From: Pseudomonadaceae bacterium SI-3
GTDB lineage: Bacteria > Pseudomonadota > Gammaproteobacteria > Pseudomonadales > Pseudomonadaceae
NCBI GenBank assembly: GCA_004010935.1
Contig: CP026511.1
Location: 3,348,001 to 3,412,000, forward strand
Direction: 5' to 3'
Length of the DNA stretch: 64,000 bases
Shown: piece after piece, positions 36,705 through 47,668 of the stretch
How the letters are laid out: each line of letters starts with the position of its first letter
Position numbering within the stretch: the stretch's first letter is position 1
Notes under the pieces: generated by a model
What the model was told of the DNA's origin: nothing
The model's database searches: none
The model's input: only the letters and a program-made list of their open reading frames with translations
Made by a program: the position numbers and the translations under genes

Positions 36705-37810
36705 GCCATGAACCGCTGCTGCATCTGCGCAACCTCGACTGCGGCTATGGCGGTCAGAGCATCGTGCAGAGTCTCAATCTGCACCTGAATCGCGGCGATA
36801 TCGGCTGTCTCCTGGGGCCATCCGGTTGCGGTAAAACCACTACATTGCGGGCTATCGCCGGATTCGAGCACGTCAACGAAGGCGAGATCCAGCTCGGCGA
36901 CGCCGTGCTTTCGCGCCGTGGTTTTACCCTGGCGCCCGAGAAGCGCAGGGTCGGCATGGTGTTTCAGGACTATGCCCTGTTCCCGCATCTGACCGTGACG
37001 GAAAACATTGGCTTCGGTATCCGCAAGCATCCGCAATCGCAACGCATCGTGCGAGAAATGCTTGACCTGGTGCATCTCGCGCCGCTCGGCAAACGCTATC
37101 CGCACGAGCTTTCCGGCGGCCAGCAACAGCGTGTTGCGCTCGCCCGAGCCCTTGCGCCCGAGCCGGAACTGCTTTTACTAGACGAGCCTTTCTCCAACCT
37201 CGATGGCGACCTGCGCCGGCGCCTGAGCCACGAAGTTCGCGAAATTCTCAAGGCGCGTGGCACCAGCGCCATTCTCGTCACCCACGATCAGGAAGAAGCC
37301 TTCGCTGTCAGCGATCAGGTCGGCGTGTTCAAGGATGGTCGGCTGGAACAGTGGGACACGCCGTTCAACCTGTACCATGAGCCGCTTACACCCTTCGTGG
37401 CGAGTTTCATAGGCCAGGGGTATTTCATCCGCGGCCAGCTGATTGACCCGGAGACAGTACAGACCGAACTGGGCGTCATTCGCGGCAACCGCGCCTACAC
37501 CATGCCGGCTGGCAGCTCGGTGGATGTCCTGCTGCGTCCGGATGACATCGTCTATTCGCCGGAAAGCAGACTCAAGGCGCTCATCGTCGGCAAGACATTC
37601 CTTGGCGCCTCGACGCTGTATCGCCTGCAGCTGCCTACCGGCAATCAGCTGGAGGGGATATTTCCCAGCCACGCGGACTACCCGACTGGCCAGGAAGTCG
37701 GTATTGCCATTGCTGCCGACCATTTAGTGGTGTTTCCTGCGCAGGGCAGCGTGGCCGCCCATGAAAAGCTGCCAGACGCGGGCGTGCGTCGCTACAGCAG
37801 CAACGTCTGA
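36701..37810 (+). CDS. ABC transporter ATP-binding protein, FbpC/PotA-like, coupled to argF
   Basis: A 369-residue ABC ATPase. Walker [10 protein letters not shown] (about 45), signature [17 protein letters not shown], Walker [14 protein letters not shown] and the switch His in [11 protein letters not shown] are present. A C-terminal TOBE domain from about 240 is typical of ATPases for iron(III), spermidine or sulfate importers. No permease or binding protein gene lies nearby, so the partner must be encoded elsewhere. The overlap with argF (ATGA) is also found in P. aeruginosa (PA3537-PA3538). Confidence 0.9.
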
Positions 37811-37834
37811 TCGCTGACAGCGCTGCGCCTCGCC

Positions 37835-38353
37835 TTAGCCCTCCAACGATCCTTGCACCGCCTCGCCACCTTGTGTCTTGAGGCGGCGCCCCTTGAAGAA
37901 CTCGCTCAGCACCTGGCTGCACGCGTCCGCGCTCACCCCGCCCTCGATTAATACGCGGTGGTTGAGGAAATGCTGCGAAAAGAACTCTCCGCGACTGACC
38001 GCAACGCCAGCCTTGGGCTCCGTGGCGCCATACACCACCCGCTGAATACGCGAGTGGACGATCAAGCCTGCGCACATGCTGCAAGGCTCCAGCGTCACGT
38101 ACAGCGTGCTGCCCGGCAACCGATAGTTTTCCAGGCTCGCCGCTGCATCGCGAATAGCGACCATCTCAGCGTGAGCACTGGGGTCGTGAGTGGAGATCGG
38201 ACAATTGAAACCGCGGCCGATAACCTTGCCATCCTTTACGACCACCGCACCGACCGGCACCTCCCCTAGCCTTGCGCCTTCGGCCGCAAGCGACAACGCC
38301 TCGCGCATGAACTCATCATCGCGAGAACGATCAATGATCACCGGCTTTTTCAT
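37835..38353 (-). CDS. tadA: tRNA adenosine(34) deaminase
   Basis: A 172-residue zinc deaminase. The zinc and catalytic motifs HAE (61-63) and PCSMC (90-94) are complete, and GEVPVGAVVV is the TadA opening. It converts A34 to inosine in tRNA-Arg(ACG). The window order tadA-multicopper oxidase-guaA matches Pseudomonas. Confidence 0.93.
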   Translation of the reverse strand: MKKPVIIDRSRDDEFMREALSLAAEGARLGEVPVGAVVVKDGKVIGRGFNCPISTHDPSAHAEMVAIRDAAASLENYRLPGSTLYVTLEPCSMCAGLIVHSRIQRVVYGATEPKAGVAVSRGEFFSQHFLNHRVLIEGGVSADACSQVLSEFFKGRRLKTQGGEAVQGSLEG

Positions 38354-38378
38354 CTATTCCACCCGACTGTCGCTTCCA

Positions 38379-39749
38379 TCAAACCACTTCAATCGCCGCC
38401 ATCAGCCCGGTTTCCATGTGATCGATCACATGACAGTGGAACATCCATACACCAGGATTATCCGCCACCAGCGCAATTCGGGCCGTCTCGTTCTTGCCGA
38501 GCAAGTAAGTGTCGGTATACCAGGGATCGATTCGTTTGCGGTTAGACGAGATGACCTTGAAGGTCATACCGTGTAGATGAATCGGGTGCTGATATTGGCT
38601 GAGGTTGCGCAGCTCGAATATGTAATGACCGTTTTTCTTCAACGTGGCAATGGGCCGATCCGCACAGGTCTTGTCATTGATGTCCCAAGCCTGACCATTG
38701 ATCTGCCAGAACGTGAACGCGTCGCCCTGCGCCGCGTCGCTGGACAACGTGCCGGCCCACTCGAAGTTGAAGCGCAGCGTTTCGGCCCGCTGCAGGTCCG
38801 GTTCAGCGATTGGGTTGGCTGGCAGCGGTGCCGGCCAGTTACCCTCGTCTTCTGTCGTGGCGATCGATGAGAGCGTAGCCAGCCTCAATGGGCCATTGCG
38901 CAAGGATAGCTGCTCGCCAGCAGGCGGCACTTTCAAGGCCAGATCGATGCGCATTCCCGGCCCCAGCCAATAGGCTTTCCCCAGAGGCCGCGGCGCGATC
39001 GGGTTGCCATCGATTGCATAGATACGCGCACTACCACCCGGCAGGTTCAGCCGGTAGGTGACGGTGTTGGTGAGATTGATGATGCGCAAACGCACCACTT
39101 GGCCCGCCGGCAGTTCAAGGGTTGGCGCGTGCTCCCCATTGATGGTCGACAATACGCCAGGTGTTCCTCCTCGGGCAGCTTCTCGCGGTACGCTGAAATC
39201 GGTGAAGTGTCCCTGCTTGTCGACATGCCAGTTCTTAAGGCTTAGCGTTCGCTCATGGCGAAAACCGCTCGGCTCGCGCTCCTCGACAATCAACGGCCCT
39301 ACCAGGCCGCGCCCCAGCTGCTCGGCGCTCGACGTGTGTGGGTGATACCAGAAACTACCCGCGTCCGGCACTTGAAACAAATAATCGAACGACTCGCCAG
39401 GCAAGACAGGCAGCTGGGAAACATAAGGAACCCCATCCATATTCAGCGGCAGGCGGATGCCATGCCAATGGATAGTGGTGGGCTCCGGCAGGTGATTGGT
39501 GAAGCGCACCCGCAACCACTCCCCCTGTCTGGCGCGCAGTTCGACGCCCGGCGCCTGCCCACCGTAGCACCATGCTGGGGTCTTGGTGCCGGCGATCAAC
39601 TCGATCTCAGCTGGAGCTGCGATCAGCTCGTAATCATGGGTCACGGGATCAGCGGGACGCCCAAGCCAATAGCGTGCTCCGCCACCGGCAACGCCCAACG
39701 CCGCTAGCCCAGCTAACCCGGACAGCACTTTCCTTCGGGTAAAAGTCAT
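38379..39749 (-). CDS. multicopper oxidase (CueO/laccase-like), Tat-exported
   Basis: A 456-residue three-domain multicopper oxidase. The N-terminal TFTRRKVLSGLAGLAALG is a twin-arginine signal, so the enzyme should be folded and exported to the periplasm. The four copper motifs are present: HWHG (94-97), WYHPH (134-138), HPIHLHGMTF and FHCHVIDHMETGLM with the Cys and flanking His of the T1 and T2/T3 sites. It lacks an obvious Met-rich insert of CueO. Probable role: oxidation of Cu(I) or a phenolic or metal substrate. Start at 39749 puts the RR pair at residues 5-6. Confidence 0.9.
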   Translation of the reverse strand: MTFTRRKVLSGLAGLAALGVAGGGARYWLGRPADPVTHDYELIAAPAEIELIAGTKTPAWCYGGQAPGVELRARQGEWLRVRFTNHLPEPTTIHWHGIRLPLNMDGVPYVSQLPVLPGESFDYLFQVPDAGSFWYHPHTSSAEQLGRGLVGPLIVEEREPSGFRHERTLSLKNWHVDKQGHFTDFSVPREAARGGTPGVLSTINGEHAPTLELPAGQVVRLRIINLTNTVTYRLNLPGGSARIYAIDGNPIAPRPLGKAYWLGPGMRIDLALKVPPAGEQLSLRNGPLRLATLSSIATTEDEGNWPAPLPANPIAEPDLQRAETLRFNFEWAGTLSSDAAQGDAFTFWQINGQAWDINDKTCADRPIATLKKNGHYIFELRNLSQYQHPIHLHGMTFKVISSNRKRIDPWYTDTYLLGKNETARIALVADNPGVWMFHCHVIDHMETGLMAAIEVV

Positions 39750-39946
39750 TTCATTCTCATCAAAACTGCACGAGCAGTGGCACAAACAACTAGATTGGAA
39801 TCGCTCGCATTTGCATCATGCTACAGCTTCGTGCGCTATGTCGCAGCATGCAAGCAATGCCCCTAGCAAGCCCCTCAATTAATAACAGCGAACCCTAGCG
39901 CCTGATCGCGCGTCTACTAAGGAGACATCCATATCGAGGAGGCGCC

Positions 39947-40795
39947 ATGCACCCCACTGCAGCCCAGGCCAAAGGCGAAGTCAGCCGAGGCATCACCTGG
40001 CTCGCTCGAAGCGGCTACGCCGCACGAGGCGTTGTCTATCTGATCGTCGGCATATTCGCCTTTATGGCCGGCATCGGCAGCGGAAACACCGTCGGCACCA
40101 AAGGCGCCATTCAACAATTGTTAGGGCAGCCCTTTGGGGAGACCTTGCTCTGGATCATGGTTGTCGGACTCGTGGCTTACGTGGCGTGGCGCCTAACCCA
40201 GGCGATTACCGACCCGGAAGGCCATGGCACCGATGCCAAGGGCTTAGTGATCCGGGCAGGTCTCGTAGGAAGTGCCGTGGCCTATACCCTGCTTGCCCTA
40301 TTCACCCTTGGGCTGCTTGGTAGCTCCATCGGCGGATCAGGCGGCAGCGGAGGGTCAGGCGGCAGCGGAGGGTCAGGCGGCGACTTCCTCTCGGGCCTGC
40401 TTAGTTGGAAATACTCGAATTACCTGATCTATCTGGTTGCGCTGGTACCCTTGGGCGTTGGTATTGCCCACATCATCAAGGGCTGGAAAGCCAAGTTCGA
40501 AAAGTACTTCTACGCATCCGAACACGTCATGAAATGGGTTCGCCCCATTTCCCGCGCAGGTCTCATCGCACGCGGCGTCGCCTTTCTGGTAGTTGCCGGC
40601 ATGCTCTTCACAGGTGGCAGCCACTACGAGCCAACCAACCCACCGGGCCTGGAAGATGCTCTGAATGCTCTGCAAAACTTGCCCTTCGGCACGTTCTGGC
40701 TATCGCTGGTTGGCCTTGGATTGGTGGCCTTCGCTATTTACAGCTTCTCCGAAGCGATTTGGCGCCGTATCGATACGCCGGCCGTCATGCACTGA
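39947..40795 (+). CDS. DUF1206 membrane protein with Gly-Ser linker
   Basis: A 282-residue inner-membrane protein. It has six hydrophobic segments arranged in three pairs (about 20-42, 66-84; 100-125, 155-178; 208-227, 248-268), the three-repeat layout of DUF1206. A linker of GGSGG units lies between pair 2's two segments (about 128-145). Function is unknown. GGAGGCGCC precedes ATG 39947. It is divergent from the multicopper oxidase, with about 200 bases between. Confidence 0.85.
   Translation: MHPTAAQAKGEVSRGITWLARSGYAARGVVYLIVGIFAFMAGIGSGNTVGTKGAIQQLLGQPFGETLLWIMVVGLVAYVAWRLTQAITDPEGHGTDAKGLVIRAGLVGSAVAYTLLALFTLGLLGSSIGGSGGSGGSGGSGGSGGDFLSGLLSWKYSNYLIYLVALVPLGVGIAHIIKGWKAKFEKYFYASEHVMKWVRPISRAGLIARGVAFLVVAGMLFTGGSHYEPTNPPGLEDALNALQNLPFGTFWLSLVGLGLVAFAIYSFSEAIWRRIDTPAVMH
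40331..40375 (+). repeat. 18-bp tandem repeat coding Gly-Gly-Ser-Gly-Gly-Ser
   Basis: Two perfect copies of GGCGGCAGCGGAGGGTCA (40340-40357 and 40358-40375), preceded by a partial copy at 40331-40339, inside the DUF1206 gene. The 18-base length keeps the frame, so copy-number change would only lengthen or shorten the linker. Confidence 0.85.
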
Positions 40796-40812
40796 CTGGC
40801 ACGCTGCAAAGC

Positions 40813-40838
40813 AGAAGCCCCGGCAACCCGGGGCTTCT
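40813..40838. terminator. bidirectional terminator between DUF1206 gene and guaA
   Basis: AGAAGCCCCGG, loop CAAC, CCGGGGCTTCT, followed by T-rich sequence; lies between converging genes. Confidence 0.88.
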
Positions 40839-40864
40839 TGGTTTTTATCAGACCGCTTGCTGAA

Positions 40865-42445
40865 TCATTCCCACTCGATAGTCGCCGGCGGCTTGCTCGA
40901 TACGTCGTACGTCACGCGTGAGATACCGTCGATTTCGTTGATGATGCGGTTGGAGACCTTCTCCAGCAGCTCATACGGCAGATGTGCCCAGCGTGCAGTC
41001 ATGAAGTCGATGGTTTCTACCGCACGCAGGGCGACGACCCAGGCGTAGCGGCGGCCATCGCCGACGACACCCACCGACTTAACCGGCTGGAACACCACGA
41101 AAGCCTGGCTGGTCTTGTGGTACCAGTCGAAGTTGCGCAGTTCCTGGATGAAGATGTGGTCAGCACGACGCAGCAGGTCGGCGTATTCCTTCTTCACTTC
41201 GCCGAGGATGCGCACGCCCAGACCCGGGCCTGGGAAGGGATGGCGGTAGACCATGTCGTAAGGCAGGCCGAGTTCAAGGCCGATCTTGCGGACTTCGTCC
41301 TTGAACAGCTCGCGCAGGGGCTCGACCAACTTGAGGTTCATCTCCTCCGGCAGGCCACCAACGTTGTGGTGCGACTTGATTACATGGGCCTTGCCGCTCT
41401 TGGCACCAGCGGACTCGATGACGTCCGGGTAGATGGTGCCCTGAGCGAGGTACTGGATGTTGTCCAGCTTGCTGGCCTGGGCGTCGAACACGTCGATAAA
41501 GGTACGACCAATGATCTTGCGCTTCTTTTCCGGATCAGCTTCGCCAGCCAGATTGTCGAGGAACTGGGCTTCGGCGTCGGCACGGATCACCTTAACGCCC
41601 ATGTTCTCAGCGAACATCGCCATCACCTGGTCGCCTTCGTGCAAGCGCAGCAGGCCGTTGTCGACGAACACGCAAGTCAGCTGATCGCCGATGGCTTTGT
41701 GCAACAGCGCCGCAACCACCGAGGAGTCGACACCACCGGACAGACCCAACAGCACGTTGGCCGAGCCGACCTGATTGCGAACCTGCTCGACCAGATCATC
41801 GACGATGTTGGACGGCGTCCACAGCGCTTCGCAGCCGCAGATTTCCAGCAGGAAACGCGACAGAATGCGCCCACCCTGGCGGGTATGGGTCACTTCCGGG
41901 TGGAACTGCACGCCATAGTAGCGACGGTCATCATCACCCATGGCAGCAATCGGGCAGCTCGGTGTGCTGGCCAGGATGTGGAAGCCTTCCGGCAGCGTCG
42001 TTACCTTGTCGCCGTGACTCATCCAGACGTCGAGGCCGAACACGCCGTCGTCGTCCATGTGATCTTCGATGCCGTCGAACAGCTTGGACTTGCCGACCAA
42101 GTCGACGCGCGCATAGCCAAACTCGCGCTCATCTGAACCCTGCACCTTGCCGCCCAGCTGCTCCGACATGGTCTGCATGCCGTAACAGATACCGAACAGC
42201 GGTACGCCGAGATCGAACACGGCCTGCGGCGCGCGCGGGCTACCTTCGGCGTGCACAGACTCCGGGCCGCCAGCCAGGATGATGCCGCGCGGCGCGAAGT
42301 CGCGAATGTCCTCATCGCTCATGTCGAACGGATGCAATTCGCAGTAGACGCCGAGTTCGCGCACGCGACGGGCGATCAGCTGGGTGTACTGCGAGCCGAA
42401 GTCCAGAATCAGGATGCGGTGAGCGTGAATGTCTTGATGGGCCAT
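40865..42445 (-). CDS. guaA: GMP synthase (glutamine-hydrolysing)
   Basis: A 526-residue bifunctional enzyme that aminates XMP to GMP. The class I glutaminase domain has [10 protein letters not shown] (nucleophile Cys) and the ATP-pyrophosphatase domain has [17 protein letters not shown]. The C-terminus PPATIEWE is the family end. Start [17 protein letters not shown] (42445) gives the family length; the extension to 42508 does not. It lies 100 bases after guaB and probably shares its transcript. Confidence 0.97.
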   Translation of the reverse strand: MAHQDIHAHRILILDFGSQYTQLIARRVRELGVYCELHPFDMSDEDIRDFAPRGIILAGGPESVHAEGSPRAPQAVFDLGVPLFGICYGMQTMSEQLGGKVQGSDEREFGYARVDLVGKSKLFDGIEDHMDDDGVFGLDVWMSHGDKVTTLPEGFHILASTPSCPIAAMGDDDRRYYGVQFHPEVTHTRQGGRILSRFLLEICGCEALWTPSNIVDDLVEQVRNQVGSANVLLGLSGGVDSSVVAALLHKAIGDQLTCVFVDNGLLRLHEGDQVMAMFAENMGVKVIRADAEAQFLDNLAGEADPEKKRKIIGRTFIDVFDAQASKLDNIQYLAQGTIYPDVIESAGAKSGKAHVIKSHHNVGGLPEEMNLKLVEPLRELFKDEVRKIGLELGLPYDMVYRHPFPGPGLGVRILGEVKKEYADLLRRADHIFIQELRNFDWYHKTSQAFVVFQPVKSVGVVGDGRRYAWVVALRAVETIDFMTARWAHLPYELLEKVSNRIINEIDGISRVTYDVSSKPPATIEWE

Positions 42446-42545
42446 TTTTTTCCCCTGGAAAAAACGGCTGAAGGCTGAACGCAAGCGGCTGAACGAGACA
42501 TTGCCCATCCAGCCGCTCAGCGATCAGCCTCCAGCGACAGAAATA

Positions 42546-44141
<1,596 letters not shown>

Positions 44142-44147
44142 TCACCT

Positions 44148-44693
44148 CTACGCAACCACCACCGCCACCTTGAATCCCAGCCGTCCAGCGAACTCGTCAA
44201 GAAAGGGCTGGGCAAATACAGCCTCGCCCCAACCGTTGAAGATGAAGCCAAGATTGGAAAAGCCGCAAGCCGGAATGAACAGGAAGCCGTTGATGTCATC
44301 CTCGTACCCGCATTCCGGACAGGTGAAGGTGTCGGTCTGTGCAGGCATCCACTCGTCGAGACTCTCGAACAGCGCCTCACCAATCTCTTGCCGACATTCA
44401 GGGCATCCGGCCTCCTCGGCAAACGCCCGGGTCGGCGTGTAGATGCAGCGCTTGGTCACAACCTCCAAGCCATTGATCGGCTCAGCGAACGGCAACCGCT
44501 CAGGGTGCAGCACAACGTTGCGCGCACCCGATCCAAGCGCATAGGCCATGCCGCCAACACCGCGCCCACAGGTGGTTGGCAGCGCCTCGACGATGCGCCG
44601 CTCGGCAAGCCAACGCAGGATCATTCGCGCCTTGGCCTCATGGCCAGGAAAGGATGAGATACGCGGCACGACGATCGCTTGACTGTGACTCAT
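44148..44693 (-). CDS. conserved hypothetical zinc-ribbon-like protein
   Basis: A 181-residue soluble protein without signal or membrane helix. Two CPEC motifs (Cys97/Cys100 and Cys125/Cys128) about 25 residues apart may bind zinc. A third Cys lies at about 143. Homologues in Pseudomonas are sometimes labelled sugar ABC transporter ATPase, but no Walker motif is visible, so I do not accept that name. It lies upstream of guaB but has its own start; its role is unknown. Confidence 0.7.
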   Translation of the reverse strand: MSHSQAIVVPRISSFPGHEAKARMILRWLAERRIVEALPTTCGRGVGGMAYALGSGARNVVLHPERLPFAEPINGLEVVTKRCIYTPTRAFAEEAGCPECRQEIGEALFESLDEWMPAQTDTFTCPECGYEDDINGFLFIPACGFSNLGFIFNGWGEAVFAQPFLDEFAGRLGFKVAVVVA

Positions 44694-44830
44694 GACTGAC
44701 TCGAAAGGAGGCGAAGAAAGCGGCGCAGCATAATGACTACTCAGCGTAGGTCAACGACGCGGCGTCGCCTGTTGTCCGTTTGGCCATTCGCCCTCAGCGC
44801 CTAACCATACTTTTCCCTTATCATCCCGGC

Positions 44831-46210
44831 ATGCTCAAAGATCCTTTCCAACGCCTCAATCTCGACCGTGAAGTGCTGACCGTCAGCCAGCTCAACGGTC
44901 GCGCGCGGCTGCTGCTCGAAGATGTCTTCGCCCAGGTGTGGGTAGAAGGCGAAATATCCAATCTGTCCAAGCCGGCATCCGGCCACGTCTACTTCACGCT
45001 GAAGGACAAGAGCGCCCAGGTGCGCTGCGCGCTATTCCGACAGAACGCCTTGCGTGTGCGTCAGGCGTTGCGCGACGGCCTCGCGGTAAAAGTGCGCGGA
45101 CGGGTGTCCTTGTTCGAGGGCCGCGGCGACTATCAGCTGATTCTCGACAACGTCGAGCCAGCGGGCGACGGCTCGCTGCGCCTGGCATTCGAAGCGCTAA
45201 AGGAGAAGCTGAGCGCCGAAGGCTTGTTCGACGCCGCCGGCAAGCGCGCCCTGCCCGCTCACCCGCAGCGTATTGGCATCGTCAGCTCGCCCACCGGTGC
45301 GGTGATCCGCGACATCATTTCGGTGTTCCGTCGACGGGCGCCGCATGTTGCCCTGACGCTGGTACCGACCCCGGTCCAGGGCCGCGAAGCGACGGCACAA
45401 ATCGTCCGTGCGCTGGAACTGGCTGACCGTGGCGGCTTCGATGCCCTGATCCTGGCGCGCGGCGGCGGCTCATTGGAAGACCTGTGGTGCTTCAACGAAG
45501 AAGTGGTCGCACGCGCCGTGGCAGCCTGCGAGACGCCGATCGTTTGCGCCGTAGGCCATGAAACCGACGTTTCCATTGCCGACTTCGTCGCCGACGTACG
45601 CGCGCCGACGCCTTCCGCGGCAGCCGAACTCCTAGCACCCAGCAGCGCCGACGTGCGCCAGCGACTCGATGGCCTGCGCCAGCGCTTGCTGCTGCGGATG
45701 CGGGACCGTTTACACCGCGAGGCATCGCGCCTCGAAGGCCTGACACGCCGGCTGCGACACCCAGGCGAGCGCCTGCAACAACAGGCCCAGCGCATCGACG
45801 ATCTTGAACATCGCCTGCTGCGCGGCATCGACCGTCGACTCTGCGCCGGGCAGGAGCGCCTCGCCCGCTTCGAAACACGCCTTGCGGGCCAGCACCCAGG
45901 CCGAAACCTGAACCTGTTACGCCAACGCCTCGATCATCTGTCCAGCCGCCTACCCCGAGCAATGCAGGACACCCTGAAAGGCCATCGCCAACATTTACAG
46001 GGACTGGCGCAGACGCTGAATGTCGTCAGCCCGCTCGCCACCTTGTCACGTGGCTACAGCATCCTGCTCGACGAGCGCGGCCAGGCTATTCGGCATGCGG
46101 GCCAGACCCAGCCCGGCCAACGACTCAAGGCGCGCCTGGGCGAAGGCGAGCTGGACGTCAGGGTCGAAGACAATCATCAAACGCCCGTCACCTTGTCACT
46201 GCTGGACTAA
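44831..46210 (+). CDS. xseA: exodeoxyribonuclease VII large subunit
   Basis: A 459-residue protein with an N-terminal OB-fold (LTVSQLNGRARLLLED, VEGEISNLSKPASGHVYFTLKD), the catalytic Exonuc_VII_L domain (FDALILARGGGSLEDLW, VGHETDVSIADFVAD) and a long C-terminal coiled coil. With XseB it degrades single-stranded DNA. Start MLKDPFQRLNL (44831) fits the family; an earlier start at 44780 does not. xseB is not in the window. Confidence 0.95.
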   Translation: MLKDPFQRLNLDREVLTVSQLNGRARLLLEDVFAQVWVEGEISNLSKPASGHVYFTLKDKSAQVRCALFRQNALRVRQALRDGLAVKVRGRVSLFEGRGDYQLILDNVEPAGDGSLRLAFEALKEKLSAEGLFDAAGKRALPAHPQRIGIVSSPTGAVIRDIISVFRRRAPHVALTLVPTPVQGREATAQIVRALELADRGGFDALILARGGGSLEDLWCFNEEVVARAVAACETPIVCAVGHETDVSIADFVADVRAPTPSAAAELLAPSSADVRQRLDGLRQRLLLRMRDRLHREASRLEGLTRRLRHPGERLQQQAQRIDDLEHRLLRGIDRRLCAGQERLARFETRLAGQHPGRNLNLLRQRLDHLSSRLPRAMQDTLKGHRQHLQGLAQTLNVVSPLATLSRGYSILLDERGQAIRHAGQTQPGQRLKARLGEGELDVRVEDNHQTPVTLSLLD

Positions 46211-46233
46211 CCCACTTTTTGCCCAGGACTCTT

Positions 46234-47052
46234 ATGCGTTTTGCCCTTGCCTTGCTGCTCTGCCTTTCACTTCCCGTCCACGCCGAAGGTTTTCTCACCC
46301 GCCTGCTCAACAAACCCGTACCCGGCGGCGTCGCGGTAATCGACCTGGGTAACGATGCCAGCGCGCCAACAGCACGGTACGACGGCAAACCCGTGCTGGT
46401 GGTTCGCGAAGATGACAAGCGCTGGATCGCCATTGTCGGCGTTCCGCTGTCGGTCAAAGCCGGTCAGCAGTCGCTGGATGTCGACGGCCAAGCACATGGC
46501 TTCCGTGTCGAACCTCGCACCTACCGCGAACAGCGCATCACCTTAAAGAACCAGCGCCAGGTCAACCCCAACCCGGCCGACCTCAAACGTATCGAGCGCG
46601 AACTGGACGAACAGACACGGGCCTATAGGCAGTTCAGCCCACGCCAGCCCAGTAACCTGTTGTTCGACAAGCCGGTCAACGGCCCGCTGTCCTCGCCGTT
46701 CGGGCTGCGCCGCTTCTTCAATGGTGAAGAGCGCAATCCGCATTCCGGGCTGGATTTCGCAGCAAAGACCGGTACACCGATCAAGACACCGGCTGCCGGC
46801 AAGGTCATTCTCACTGGCAATTATTTCTTCAATGGCAAAACCGTGTTCGTCGACCACGGCCAAGGCCTGATCAGCATGTTCTGTCATTTGTCGCAGATTG
46901 ATGTGAAGGTCGGCGACGAGCTTGCCCGTGGTGCCGTGCTCGGCAAGGTCGGCTCCACCGGCCGAGCCACCGGCCCGCATCTACACTGGAACGTCAGCCT
47001 AAACGATGCACGGGTCGACCCGTCGATCTTCATCGGTGCGTTCAAACCCTGA
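46234..47052 (+). CDS. M23 family metallopeptidase (LytM-type murein hydrolase)
   Basis: A 272-residue secreted protein. The signal peptide RFALALLLCLSLPVHA ends near residue 18. A C-terminal LytM domain (about 150-270) has the zinc-site motifs HSGLD and HLHW and the G-x-P loops (TGTPIKTPAAGKVI). All metal ligands are present, so it should be an active peptidoglycan endopeptidase in the periplasm. It follows xseA by 23 bases and precedes the isochorismatase gene by 19 bases, a likely transcript. ATG 46234 is chosen with AGGA before it. Confidence 0.9.
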   Translation: MRFALALLLCLSLPVHAEGFLTRLLNKPVPGGVAVIDLGNDASAPTARYDGKPVLVVREDDKRWIAIVGVPLSVKAGQQSLDVDGQAHGFRVEPRTYREQRITLKNQRQVNPNPADLKRIERELDEQTRAYRQFSPRQPSNLLFDKPVNGPLSSPFGLRRFFNGEERNPHSGLDFAAKTGTPIKTPAAGKVILTGNYFFNGKTVFVDHGQGLISMFCHLSQIDVKVGDELARGAVLGKVGSTGRATGPHLHWNVSLNDARVDPSIFIGAFKP

Positions 47053-47071
47053 CCCGCCCCAAGGACCCCTT

Positions 47072-47614
47072 ATGCTCATCAATGCGCAGGATTCGACGCT
47101 TGTCATCATCGACATTCAGGAACGGCTATTTCCCGCCATCGAAGACCACACCACGTTGGCCGAGCACAGCGCCTGGCTGATCCAGGTTGCCCAACGCGTC
47201 GGTGTGCCGGTGCTGGTCACCGAGCAGTACAGCAAGGGCCTCGGGCCTACGATCGCAGCCCTGCGCGATGGCATGGCTGACGAGGCGATCATCGAGAAGC
47301 TGCATTTTTCCGCAGCGCGCGATGGCGAACTGTTCAGGCGTCCCGGTGGCGACCGCAAGCAGGTCATCATCAGCGGCATCGAAACCCATATCTGCGTACT
47401 GCAGACCGCGCTCGACCTGCTGGCTCGCGGCAATCAGGTATTCGTGGTCGAAGAGGCTGTCGGATCGCGCCGCGCCAGTGATAAGGCGCTGGGCCTGGCA
47501 CGCATGCAGCAGGCCGGTGCCAGCATCGTTTCGCGAGAGATGGTCGCGTTCGAATGGATGGAGCAGGCGGGTACCGAGCTATTCCGTTCCATCAGCCGCG
47601 AGTTCATTCGCTGA
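47072..47614 (+). CDS. isochorismatase-family cysteine hydrolase
   Basis: A 180-residue isochorismatase-fold hydrolase. The catalytic triad is visible as Asp in IIDIQERLF, Lys in LITEQYSKGL-type segment (EQYSKGLGPT) and Cys in SGIETHICVLQTAL. Members include nicotinamidase and YcaC-like enzymes; the true substrate cannot be told. AAGGA precedes ATG 47072. Confidence 0.87.
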   Translation: MLINAQDSTLVIIDIQERLFPAIEDHTTLAEHSAWLIQVAQRVGVPVLVTEQYSKGLGPTIAALRDGMADEAIIEKLHFSAARDGELFRRPGGDRKQVIISGIETHICVLQTALDLLARGNQVFVVEEAVGSRRASDKALGLARMQQAGASIVSREMVAFEWMEQAGTELFRSISREFIR

Positions 47615-47668
47615 TATGAGCAGCTTCTAGGTCTCCGCTTGCCGGACGCCAAATGACAGTGAGGACGC

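Noticed and set aside
40331..40380. Short tandem repeats considered as a CRISPR or minisatellite
   Set aside because: The repeats are contiguous, 18 bases long, without spacers, and in frame inside a membrane-protein gene.
44148..44693. The 181-residue protein as an ABC transporter ATPase
   Set aside because: No Walker A, signature or Walker B motif; only two CPEC pairs are visible.
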